Assembly (NCBI GenBank): GCA_965229765.1
Contig: CBDDJT010000004.1
Location: 1,674,001 to 1,738,000, forward strand
Reading direction: 5' to 3'
Length of the DNA: 64,000 bases
From: ASV31 sp965229765
GTDB lineage: Bacteria > Pseudomonadota > Alphaproteobacteria > Rhodobacterales > Rhodobacteraceae
The notes beneath the pieces were generated by a model. That model ran no database searches. It saw only the letters and a program-made list of their open reading frames with translations, and was not told the origin of the DNA. Each line of letters opens with the position of its first letter. Positions within the stretch are counted from its first letter, which is position 1. A program made the translations under genes and the position numbers. Positions 35,095-42,766 of the stretch are shown here, in pieces.

Positions 35095-35906
35095 CCATGG
35101 TCCATCCCATCGCCGCGGACGCGCAGGCGTCCGTTTCCCGGCCGCTTCTGTCGGTTCAGGGTATCGGGAAGCGTTATGGCGCGCGGATCGGGTGCGCGGA
35201 TGTGTCGTTCGATCTGTGGCCGGGCGAGGTCATGGGCATCGTGGGGGAAAGCGGATCCGGCAAGTCGACCCTTCTGAATTGCCTGGCCGGACATCTGCCC
35301 CCGGATGCGGGGCAGGTGCTGTTCGACACCAATGAGGGCGGCATGGTGGATACCGTCACCATGCCCGAGCCGGCGCGCCGGAGGTTGTCGCGCACGGACT
35401 GGGCCTTCGTTCACCAGAACCCGCGCGACGGGCTGCGCATGGGCGTCAGTGCGGGTGGCAACGTGGGGGAACGCCTGATGGCCGTGGGTGCGCGCCACTA
35501 CGGCGCGATCAGAGAGGCCGCCGTGGACTGGCTTGGCCGGGTCGAGATCGACGCCGACCGTATCGACGACCGGCCCTCGGCATTCTCGGGCGGGATGCAG
35601 CAACGGCTTCAGATCGCGCGCAATCTCGTGACCGGGCCGCGGCTGGTCTTCATGGACGAACCCACGGGCGGACTGGATGTCAGCGTGCAGGCGCGGCTTC
35701 TGGACCTGCTGCGCGGGCTGGTGAGGGAAATGGGTCTTTCCGCGATCATCGTCACCCATGACCTTGCGGTGGTGCGTCTGCTGGCCGACCGGCTGATGGT
35801 GATGAAATCCGGCCGCGTGGTAGAGGCGGGCCTGACCGACCAGGTGCTGGACGATCCCCAGCACGCCTATACCCAGCTGCTTGTCAGCTCTGTCCTGCAG
35901 GTCTGA
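35091..35906 (+). CDS. phnK: PhnK, C-P lyase ATP-binding protein
   Basis: A 271-residue ABC-type ATPase that binds the PhnGHIJ complex and not a membrane permease. Walker A GESGSGKST (near residue 52), signature FSGGMQQR, Walker B LVFMDEP then GGLD, and the C-terminal QHAYTQLLVSSVLQ ending seen in PhnK. ATGA overlap with phnJ. Followed after three bases by a corA-like gene that separates it from phnL. Confidence 0.95.
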   Translation: MTMVHPIAADAQASVSRPLLSVQGIGKRYGARIGCADVSFDLWPGEVMGIVGESGSGKSTLLNCLAGHLPPDAGQVLFDTNEGGMVDTVTMPEPARRRLSRTDWAFVHQNPRDGLRMGVSAGGNVGERLMAVGARHYGAIREAAVDWLGRVEIDADRIDDRPSAFSGGMQQRLQIARNLVTGPRLVFMDEPTGGLDVSVQARLLDLLRGLVREMGLSAIIVTHDLAVVRLLADRLMVMKSGRVVEAGLTDQVLDDPQHAYTQLLVSSVLQV

Positions 35907-35909
35907 GCC

Positions 35910-36869
35910 ATGCTGGCCGCTTTCACCCTGACCCCTGACCGCCTGAACAGGCTGTCCTCCGGCCTCGCGATGACAGAGGCCGGCTGGATCGACCTTTTCC
36001 GTCCCTCGCCGGATGAGACGGCCTTGGTCGAGGGGCTGGAGCTGGAGGTTCCGACGCTGGCGGACATGGAGGAAATCGAGATATCCAACCGGCTGTACCG
36101 TGCGCATGGCGCCGACTACATGACGGTCGTGCTGCCCGGGTCGACACCCGAGGGAGAGCATATCGCGGGGCCCGTGACGTTCATCCTGTCCGACGCGCGT
36201 CTTGTCACCGTGCGCCACCACGCGCCGCGCCCGTTCGAGACCTTTCCCGACAGGGCTGGCACCGTGGCGTCGGGCTGCGGGTCGCCTGCGCGGGTCTTTC
36301 TGGGCCTTCTGGAAGAGATCGTGTCGCGCCTGGCCGACCTTCTCGAAGGCGTCGGGCGCGGGCTTGACGCTGCCGCGCGCAGTGTCTTCCGCGAGGGCGA
36401 GAGGCAAAGGCCCGATACGCTTCGGGCACAGCTGCGCGCACTGGGACTGGAGGGAGAGATGCTGGGCCGGGTCCGCCTTGCGCTTCTGTCTGTCGAGCGG
36501 GCGCTAAGCCATTTCAGCCAGACGCTTGGCGCACGCGCCGACGCAACCCCGTTGGCGGGAATCGTCAAGGGGCAGTTGCGCGACGTGCAGGCGCTTGGCG
36601 TACATGCCGATTTCCTGTCGGGCCGGGTGACGCTGGCCACCGATGCCACGCTGGGCATGATCAATCTTGCGCAGAATGCGACAGTGCGGATCGTGTCCGT
36701 GGTGGCCGCGCTCTTCCTGCCGCCCACGCTTATTGCCTCGGTCTACGGAATGAACTTCGCGGGGATGCCGGAGCTGGATCAGCCATGGGGTTATCCGCTG
36801 GCACTTGGGCTGATGCTGGGGTCCGCGGCGGTGACCTATCTCTATTTCAAATGGCGGGGGTGGATGTGA
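35910..36869 (+). CDS. CorA-family divalent-cation transporter within the phn operon
   Basis: A 319-residue CorA protein: a large cytoplasmic N-terminal domain, a long helix (EMLGRVRLALLSVERALSHF, about 190-210) and two C-terminal membrane segments with the selectivity motif YGMNFAGMPEL (Gly280-Met281-Asn282). It moves Mg2+ (or Co/Ni/Zn) into or out of the cell. It stands between phnK and phnL with a 3-base gap on one side and an overlap on the other, so it is plainly in the operon. A corA gene is not part of the standard C-P lyase set. Confidence 0.92.
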   Translation: MLAAFTLTPDRLNRLSSGLAMTEAGWIDLFRPSPDETALVEGLELEVPTLADMEEIEISNRLYRAHGADYMTVVLPGSTPEGEHIAGPVTFILSDARLVTVRHHAPRPFETFPDRAGTVASGCGSPARVFLGLLEEIVSRLADLLEGVGRGLDAAARSVFREGERQRPDTLRAQLRALGLEGEMLGRVRLALLSVERALSHFSQTLGARADATPLAGIVKGQLRDVQALGVHADFLSGRVTLATDATLGMINLAQNATVRIVSVVAALFLPPTLIASVYGMNFAGMPELDQPWGYPLALGLMLGSAAVTYLYFKWRGWM

Positions 36870-37564
36870 GCGTGGTGCCGATGATCGAAGTGCGGGGTCT
36901 TTCGAAGGCCTTCGTGCTGCACAACCAGGCCGGGGCCGAGATCCCCGTGATGGCAGGAGCGGAGCTGACGGTACGTCCCGGCGAGTGCGTGGCTTTGACC
37001 GGGGCATCCGGTGCCGGCAAGTCGTCTCTCATGCGGATGCTCTACGGGAACTATCTGGTCGGTGCGGGGTCGATCCGCATCGCAGGTGTCGATCTTGCCA
37101 CCGCCGCGCCGCGCGACATCCTGCGGCTGCGGCGCGAGACGCTGGGCTATGTCAGCCAGTTCCTGCGGGTGGTTCCGCGGGTGCCCACCCGAGAGGTGGT
37201 GGCGGAGCCGCTGCTGGCCACCGGGACCCCGCGCGACGAGGCGCTTTACATGGCCGAGGCGCTGCTGTCACGGCTCAACATCCCGCAGCGCCTGTGGTCG
37301 CTGTCTCCGACCACGTTTTCGGGCGGAGAGCAGCAACGCGTGAACATCGCGCGCGGCTTTGCCCATCCCTATCCGGCGCTGTTGCTGGACGAACCGACCG
37401 CCAGCCTTGACGCGGCGAACCGTGCGGTGGTGCTTGACCTCGTGGACGAGGCCAAGGCGCGGGGCGCGGCCGTCGTCGGCATCTTCCATGACGCCGAGGC
37501 GCGCGCGCATGTCGCCGACCGCGAGGTGGACGTGACCCGCTTTTCGCCGGGCATGCCGGCATGA
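36866..37564 (+). CDS. phnL: PhnL, C-P lyase ATP-binding protein
   Basis: A 232-residue ABC ATPase with Walker A GASGAGKSS, signature FSGGEQQR, and Walker B LLLDEP followed by TASLD. PhnL joins PhnK on the core complex. GTG 36866 overlaps the corA stop (GTGA) with GGGGGTGG upstream; ATG 36851 and ATG 36881 are alternatives. It overlaps phnN by four bases. Confidence 0.92.
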   Translation: MSVVPMIEVRGLSKAFVLHNQAGAEIPVMAGAELTVRPGECVALTGASGAGKSSLMRMLYGNYLVGAGSIRIAGVDLATAAPRDILRLRRETLGYVSQFLRVVPRVPTREVVAEPLLATGTPRDEALYMAEALLSRLNIPQRLWSLSPTTFSGGEQQRVNIARGFAHPYPALLLDEPTASLDAANRAVVLDLVDEAKARGAAVVGIFHDAEARAHVADREVDVTRFSPGMPA

Positions 37565-38106
37565 CGCCCGGCCGGCCCTTTGCGGTTGTCGGGGCCTCGG
37601 GCGTCGGCAAGGATACCCTGATCGGTGCCGTCATGCGGGCGCGGCCAGACCTTTACGTGGTCCGCCGGGTCATCACCCGGCCCGAGGATGCGGGTGGCGA
37701 ACCGTTCGAGGGCGTCACGCCGGAAGAGTTCCAGCGCCGCGCCGATGCCGGTGACTTCGCCCTGTCGTGGGTGGCGCACGGGCTGTCATACGGAATACCG
37801 ACGATACTCGACTCCGTTCTTGCGTCGGGCCGGGATGCCATCTTCAACGGATCCCGCGCGGCGTTGCCGCTGGCGGTGGCGCGCTATCCGCGGCTGCGGG
37901 TGCTGAACATCGTTGCCGACGCCAGGGTGCTGGCGGCGCGCCTTGCCGCCCGTGGCCGCGAGGACGCGGCCAGCCGCGCGCTGCGCCTGGGCCGCGCCGA
38001 CCGGGCCCTGCCAGACGGCCTGGACGTGGTCGAGATCGACAACGGCGGCGCGCTGGAGAGGTCTGTCGAAGCCTTCCTGACCGCGCTTCAGCCAGAAAGA
38101 GTGTAG
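37561..38106 (+). CDS. phnN: PhnN, ribose 1,5-bisphosphate phosphokinase
   Basis: A 181-residue guanylate-kinase-like enzyme. Walker A is GASGVGKDT (residues 11-19), and RVITRPEDAGGEPFEGVT follows as in PhnN. It turns ribose-1,5-bisphosphate into PRPP, the end of the C-P lyase pathway. ATG overlaps phnL. Its last 19 bases overlap the convergent DUF1045 gene. Confidence 0.94.
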   Translation: MTPGRPFAVVGASGVGKDTLIGAVMRARPDLYVVRRVITRPEDAGGEPFEGVTPEEFQRRADAGDFALSWVAHGLSYGIPTILDSVLASGRDAIFNGSRAALPLAVARYPRLRVLNIVADARVLAARLAARGREDAASRALRLGRADRALPDGLDVVEIDNGGALERSVEAFLTALQPERV

Positions 38107-38777
38107 CGGTGCAGCTGGTGGAAACGCCCCTCGGCATCCTCGCCGAACAGGCAGAGGTTCTCGATGACATAGGGACGCGACAGGCGCGGCTCCAGGTGCG
38201 GGACAAGTGCGGCCTTGACGGCCTCGGCTTCTGGTCTTGGCAGCGGGCCGGTCAGCGTCATGTGAAAGCGGAATTCATCCATGACGTAGGGATAGCCCCA
38301 GCGCGTCAGCAACGCGTCCTGACGCGGTGTCAGTCCCGCTTTGCGGCGCCGCTCGGTCTCGGCTTTGGTCGGGGGGGCGCGAAAAGCGTCCAGTGCCTCG
38401 ACCACCGATGCCGCGCGCAGGTTCAGTTGCGTCGCGTCTCCTGCCGGTGTCAGCGCGAGGAACGCGCCGAGGCGCGATATCTGCAAGCCGTCCAGCATCA
38501 CCGGCGGCAGGCCGCGCGCAACGGCGGCGGCGGCCTCGTGCAATGCGCTGGGTGGCACGCCGGGGACAAGCCGAAAGGGCGGCTTTACCGTGGCGTGAAA
38601 CCCATATTTTCGCGGACGCTCGGTTATGTCATGAACCGGGCGCGGCAGACCGTCGATGTCTGGGTGCGGCACGGCCTCGCCGCGCGTGGCGTCCCAGCCC
38701 AGCCAGGCGCTGCAGAAGTCTGCCAGCGGGCCGGGGGCCGGCGCGTAGTAGATTGCAAAACGGCGAAACTGTTCCAT
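38088..38777 (-). CDS. DUF1045 2H-type phosphodiesterase, phosphonate-associated
   Basis: A 229-residue protein, MEQFRRFAIYYAPAPGPLADF. Two HxT motifs, FHATVKPPF near 75 and FHMTLTGPL near 165, define a 2H phosphoesterase. The family (TIGR03223) is found only in phn clusters. PhnP, the usual cyclic-phosphate phosphodiesterase, is not in this window, so this protein may open 5-phosphoribosyl-1,2-cyclic phosphate in its place; this is inference. Divergent from phnM with 64 bases between. Confidence 0.85.
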   Translation of the reverse strand: MEQFRRFAIYYAPAPGPLADFCSAWLGWDATRGEAVPHPDIDGLPRPVHDITERPRKYGFHATVKPPFRLVPGVPPSALHEAAAAVARGLPPVMLDGLQISRLGAFLALTPAGDATQLNLRAASVVEALDAFRAPPTKAETERRRKAGLTPRQDALLTRWGYPYVMDEFRFHMTLTGPLPRPEAEAVKAALVPHLEPRLSRPYVIENLCLFGEDAEGRFHQLHRYTLSG

Positions 38778-38841
38778 GAGCGCCCCGTAACGCGCCACAA
38801 TCACAATCCGGTAACGCATTGGCACGCAGGAAGGCAATGAC

Positions 38842-39984
38842 ATGACAGAGACGATTCTGGCAAATGCTCGGTTGGTGCTGGCCGATGGCGTGCGTCCCGG
38901 CAGCCTGTGCCTGCGTGACGGGCGCATTGCCGGGATCGACAGCGGGGGGTCGGTTTCGCCCGGGGCTCTCGATTGCGAAGGGGACCTTGTGTGCCCCGGG
39001 CTGATCGAACTGCATACCGACAATCTGGAGCGGCACATCCAGCCGCGTCCGCGGGTCGACTGGCCCCATGATGCCGCCATCGTCGCCCATGACGCCGAAC
39101 TGGCGGGCGTGGGCATCACCACGGTCTTCGACGCGATGCGCGTCGGGTCGGTGGTGTCCAACGATCGCACGAACTACCGCAAGTATGCCCGGCAACTTGC
39201 CAGCGAACTGCTGGCCCTGCGCGGGGCCGGGGCGCTTCGGATCAGCCATTTCCTGCACCTGCGTGCCGAGGTCTGTTCCGAAACCCTGATCGAGGAGTTG
39301 TCCGAGTTCGGGGCAGAGGACCGGGTGGGTATCGTCAGCCTGATGGACCACACGCCCGGACAGCGGCAGTTTCGCGACCTTGCCAAGCTGAAGGACTATG
39401 TCTGTGGCAAACATGGTCTTTCCGAGGTCCAGTTCGCCGAACACGTCGCAAACCAGGTCGAGCTTCGCAACCGGCTGGGCGCGGCGCACGAGGCCGCTAC
39501 GGTTGCCGCCGCCGCGGGCTTCAGCGCGGTGCTTGCCAGCCATGACGACACGACCTCGGATCAGGTCGCGGTTTCGGCCGGGCATGGCATCCGGCTGGCC
39601 GAGTTTCCCACCACGGTCGAGGCCGCGCGCGCCTGTCACGCCCACGGGATCGCCGTCATGATGGGGGCGCCGAACCTGATCCGGGGCGGCTCGCACTCCG
39701 GCAACGTTGCAGCGGCAGAGCTTGCCGGGCTTGACCTGCTGGACATCGTGTCGTCCGACTACGTGCCCGCGGCGCTGCTGTCGGCCGCGGTCTTGCTGGG
39801 CGAGATCTGGGGCGACGTGCCGCGCGGGATTTCCACCGTGACCTCGGCCCCCGCCGCCGCGGCTGGCCTTGCCGACAGGGGGCGGCTGGAGGTGGGCGCG
39901 CGTGGCGATGTCATCCGCGTGCGGCTTGCCGGCAAGACACCCGTCGTTCGCGGCACATGGGTGCAGGGCCAGCGCGTGGCCTGA
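38842..39984 (+). CDS. phnM: PhnM, RPnTP hydrolase
   Basis: A 380-residue amidohydrolase that removes pyrophosphate from alpha-D-ribose-1-methylphosphonate-5-triphosphate. Metal-binding residues are in ELHTDNLERH (about residues 56-65), and further conserved blocks are SLMDHTPGQRQF, LASHDDTTSD, MGAPNLIRGGSHSGNV and SSDYVP. AGGAAGG precedes the ATG. It sits apart from the phnG-N unit, divergent from DUF1045; GTAACGC occurs twice in the shared 64-base promoter region (38787 and 38811). Confidence 0.95.
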   Translation: MTETILANARLVLADGVRPGSLCLRDGRIAGIDSGGSVSPGALDCEGDLVCPGLIELHTDNLERHIQPRPRVDWPHDAAIVAHDAELAGVGITTVFDAMRVGSVVSNDRTNYRKYARQLASELLALRGAGALRISHFLHLRAEVCSETLIEELSEFGAEDRVGIVSLMDHTPGQRQFRDLAKLKDYVCGKHGLSEVQFAEHVANQVELRNRLGAAHEAATVAAAAGFSAVLASHDDTTSDQVAVSAGHGIRLAEFPTTVEAARACHAHGIAVMMGAPNLIRGGSHSGNVAAAELAGLDLLDIVSSDYVPAALLSAAVLLGEIWGDVPRGISTVTSAPAAAAGLADRGRLEVGARGDVIRVRLAGKTPVVRGTWVQGQRVA

Positions 39985-39991
39985 CCGCAGG

Positions 39992-40759
39992 TCAGGCGAA
40001 CGGATCCTCGGGATAGCCGACGCCCGCAAGGTAAAGCCCCTCAGGCGGCGCGACGGGGCCGCAGGCGGCGCGGTTTTGGGATTGCAGGGCGGTCAGGACG
40101 TCATCGGGGGTCCAGGCGCCGGCGCCGACGCGTTCAAGCGTGCCGACGAAGCTGCGCACCTGGTTGTGCAGGAAGCTTCGCGCGCGGACGTGAAAGCGGA
40201 TTTCCGTTCCGTCAGGGCGCGTTAGCTCTTCCACATCAAGGGCGTCCAGGGTCTTGACCGGGCTGTCGGCCTGGCACTGGGCGGCGCGGAAGGTGGTAAA
40301 GTCATGCCGTCCGATCAGGTGTCGGCAAGCTGTCTGCATGACGTCGGCATCCAGTCGGCGGTTGACCCGCCACACCAGCCCCGCCTCGTGCGTCATCGGC
40401 GCCCGGCGGCAGACGATCCGGTAGACATAGCGCCGCTCTGTCGCCGAGAAGCGCGCGTGCCAGTCATCGGCCACCCGCGCCGCCGCCACGATGGCCACTG
40501 GCGCGGGCTTCAGGTGAAAGTTCAGCGCCTCGGCGAGACGGAAGGGGTCCCAGTCGCGCGCAAGCTCGCACTGGGCCACCTGCGCCAGCGCGTGCACGCC
40601 GGCATCCGTGCGTCCGGCGGCGGCGATCGAGGGGACGTCCGGCTCCAGCCGGGCCAGCGCCTCTTCCACGGCCTGCTGGACAGACGGCTGCCCTGCCTGA
40701 CGCTGCCAGCCCGAGAACGGGCCGCCGTGGTATTCGATCTTGAGCGCGTATCTGGGCAT
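39992..40759 (-). CDS. truA: tRNA pseudouridine(38-40) synthase TruA
   Basis: A 255-residue pseudouridine synthase. The catalytic motif GRTDAGVHA has Asp52; LNFHLKPAPVAIVAA and RSFLHNQVR are family blocks. It modifies the anticodon arm of tRNAs. The stop is seven bases from the phnM stop (convergent). Confidence 0.96.
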   Translation of the reverse strand: MPRYALKIEYHGGPFSGWQRQAGQPSVQQAVEEALARLEPDVPSIAAAGRTDAGVHALAQVAQCELARDWDPFRLAEALNFHLKPAPVAIVAAARVADDWHARFSATERRYVYRIVCRRAPMTHEAGLVWRVNRRLDADVMQTACRHLIGRHDFTTFRAAQCQADSPVKTLDALDVEELTRPDGTEIRFHVRARSFLHNQVRSFVGTLERVGAGAWTPDDVLTALQSQNRAACGPVAPPEGLYLAGVGYPEDPFA

Positions 40760-40938
40760 TTGGCGGAACGGTCAGTCCTGATGAGACTTGTTTCTAATCC
40801 CGAATAAACGAATGCGACAAAATCGCTGCCGTCCGTGCACCATCTGGTGCTGATTTACAGACCGAGTTCGCACAATGGCAGGGTTAAGCGAAGCGCCCGA
40901 TCCCCATAATGTCATACTCAAGCTGTGGAGTATTGGCA

Positions 40939-41478
40939 ATGACGGTTGCAAGCTTGTTCCTGCCAAATAGTGTTGGGGCGTGGTTCTTTGACGAAGGTAG
41001 TGTCGTCACGAAACAGGATAGGCGGCGCGCCGTCCTGAAAGAGCCAGAACCCGAATTTCTTCCAGAAGTCCTGAATGATGTCCTGTATCCATCTGGCGCG
41101 ATATTTGCCGGGTCGACTCCGTATGTCTGTTCTGACATTGCCGACATCTACACAAAATTTACCGGGAACGTTACGAGCTGCTTTGCAACCTTGAGTGAAG
41201 CCTTGGAACTTGCGGAATGCGTGGATACCCCGCGATTTATTCTGGTTGACGTCGATTGCTTTCCACTGGAATCCGCCATTGGACGGCTCTTTGATTTTCG
41301 GGCGGTGCATCCATCGCATGTGGTGATACTCCTGTCCCATGATTTCTCAAATGATGATGTGTCGACAACCCGGAAATCGATCGCGGACGCCAGCCTGAAA
41401 TTGCCGCTCGGTCGGAAGAGGCTTCTGTATGGTATGGGCTTTGCTTGCAGAAACAACAAGTTCACTATGCGTTATTAA
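40939..41478 (+). CDS. orphan receiver-like protein
   Basis: A 179-residue protein. ATG 40939 has GGAG eight bases upstream; ATG 40909 lacks one. Residues 98-175 look like a degenerate response-regulator receiver: FILVDVDCFPLESAI (Asp104/Asp106), VVILLSHDFSNDDVSTTRKSIADASLKLPL and a C-terminal helix ending NNKF. There is no output domain. The N-terminal 60 residues match nothing I know. Base composition is AT-richer than its neighbours. It is the first gene of a small island that ends in a LuxR-type regulator. Function unknown. Confidence 0.6.
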   Translation: MTVASLFLPNSVGAWFFDEGSVVTKQDRRRAVLKEPEPEFLPEVLNDVLYPSGAIFAGSTPYVCSDIADIYTKFTGNVTSCFATLSEALELAECVDTPRFILVDVDCFPLESAIGRLFDFRAVHPSHVVILLSHDFSNDDVSTTRKSIADASLKLPLGRKRLLYGMGFACRNNKFTMRY

Positions 41479-41487
41479 GTATTGCCA

Positions 41488-41514
41488 GGTCGCAGGCCCC
41501 CAATACCTGCGACC
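41488..41514 (+). terminator. stem-loop after the orphan receiver gene
   Basis: GGTCGCAGG (41488-41496), nine-base loop, CCTGCGACC (41506-41514): a perfect 9-bp stem starting ten bases after the stop codon. No T-run follows directly; the next hairpin begins six bases later. Confidence 0.5.
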
Positions 41515-41520
41515 AACTTG

Positions 41521-41580
41521 GTTGTAGGGCTTGTGCAGCATGTGCACTCTTATTTTCGTGCTAGATGCAAGTCCTACAAC
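41521..41580 (+). other. 60-base imperfect hairpin, unknown role
   Basis: The outer stem pairs 41521-41532 (GTTGTAGGGCTT) with 41569-41580 (AAGTCCTACAAC), 12 bp with one G-U. Inside are GCAT/ATGC (41538-41541/41565-41568) and GCAC/GTGC (41544-41547/41558-41561) around a loop TCTTATTTTC. The downstream CATCTTTTCTTG is pyrimidine-rich, so a terminator is possible, but the length and inner stems would also fit a small RNA or processing site. No protein frame makes sense here. Confidence 0.5.
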
Positions 41581-42010
41581 CATCTTTTCTTGAATGATCG
41601 TGTTGAAGCGATTCCATCCATATTGGCTGGCAGCGGACAAGTGTCCGCGGCACGGAGCGTGCGCGCGTCTGGCAATGTGCCTGCGAATGGTGGCGGATCG
41701 ATTCGAAGGCGCCGGCGTCACTCCGCGGGCACGAGGGCCTGTGGGTGCAGCACGGCCTATCCTTTCGGATACAGAGACTTATCTCTTTGGAATATTGACA
41801 TGTACAAAGGCATTATCGCGCCATCCTTTTGAAATGAATTCCCGGCGCTTTGACTTGGCATTTCAGACCATGGTGGGGGTTTGCTTTGCGCTTAAAACAT
41901 ATCAAAAGGTTTGTTATATAAGAATGCCAATCAAAATGGTGTCGTGTTTTTCATGGTTCGGCTCTCTGCCTGTATGAGATTTTATAATCGCAACGTATCC
42001 GGGTGATGAT
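41581..42010. other. 430-base AT-richer intergenic region
   Basis: No convincing gene. It contains the near-perfect palindrome GCGGACA-AG-TGTCCGC at 41633-41648, a GC-rich stretch at about 41660-41755, and then an AT-rich part from 41760 to the luxR start with TTGTTATATAAG at about 41910, a possible -10 region. Short open frames of 116 and 127 codons cross it but have no recognised motif or ribosome-binding site. Likely the regulatory region of the response regulator at 42011. Confidence 0.45.
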
Positions 42011-42661
42011 ATGAACTCTGGCTCCGCCGTCAAACTGGTTGACATCTGTGCTGAACGCAGTTGCCTTATCTGCGACGATCACGTTCTTTTTCGCGACACT
42101 CTGGGGTCGATCTTCGAGGCCCGCGGAGCAAAGGTCCGGTTGGCCGAAAATTATTCAGAGGCTGTGCAGCGCCTTTCGGAGGAAACCTTCGATTGCGTGA
42201 TCTGCGACCTGCTGATGGACGACTTCACCGAGGAGGCCGCCGTTCAGGTTCTTGTGTCGGCGGTGGAAAGCGGCGCGCGGGTCATCCTGATGACGGCCTC
42301 GTCCGACATACACCTTGTCCGCCGCATCTGCAGCGCCGGAATTCACGGGTGCGTCTACAAGACAAGTTCGCTGAAGCTGATGCAGAAAACCGTGGAATAC
42401 GTGCTGGAAGGTGGCACGGCCTTCCCCGCTGACCTTATCTCTCTGCGCCCCGAGATCAGCGAACATGTGCTGGAGGTTCTCAGTGAAAGAGAGGTGCGTT
42501 TCCTCGAACTGCTGCTCAAGGGAATGCAGAACAAGGAAATCGCCGACCAGATGGGAGTGTCTGACCACCTGGTCAAGATGATCCTGAACTCGGTCTTCGG
42601 GAAGCTCGGGGTCAGGAACCGGACACAGGCCGTGCTCATCGCCCTGGGATTCGAGGTCTGA
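42011..42661 (+). CDS. LuxR-family (NarL-type) response regulator
   Basis: A 216-residue protein with a receiver (acidic pair Asp22-Asp23, phospho-acceptor Asp66 in VICDLLMD, Thr95 and Lys117) and a C-terminal LuxR HTH at about 153-212 (LSEREVRFLELLLKGMQNKEIADQMG, read in parts). It binds DNA when phosphorylated. No sensor kinase is encoded beside it. The only neighbour with a related fold is the degenerate receiver at 40939. Confidence 0.88.
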   Translation: MNSGSAVKLVDICAERSCLICDDHVLFRDTLGSIFEARGAKVRLAENYSEAVQRLSEETFDCVICDLLMDDFTEEAAVQVLVSAVESGARVILMTASSDIHLVRRICSAGIHGCVYKTSSLKLMQKTVEYVLEGGTAFPADLISLRPEISEHVLEVLSEREVRFLELLLKGMQNKEIADQMGVSDHLVKMILNSVFGKLGVRNRTQAVLIALGFEV

Positions 42662-42766
42662 GACCGGTCGTCTCGCGATAACGCGTCCGGCGTTGCGGAC
42701 GCGCAAGACCTAGCGCCCGATCCCTGCCATGCCTATCTTGCCCCCGTGGCCGTAGGAGACTGCCGG

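Noticed and set aside
41594..41977. A 127-codon + strand frame in the island
   Set aside because: No ribosome-binding site, no recognisable domain, overlaps palindromic and AT-rich promoter-like DNA.
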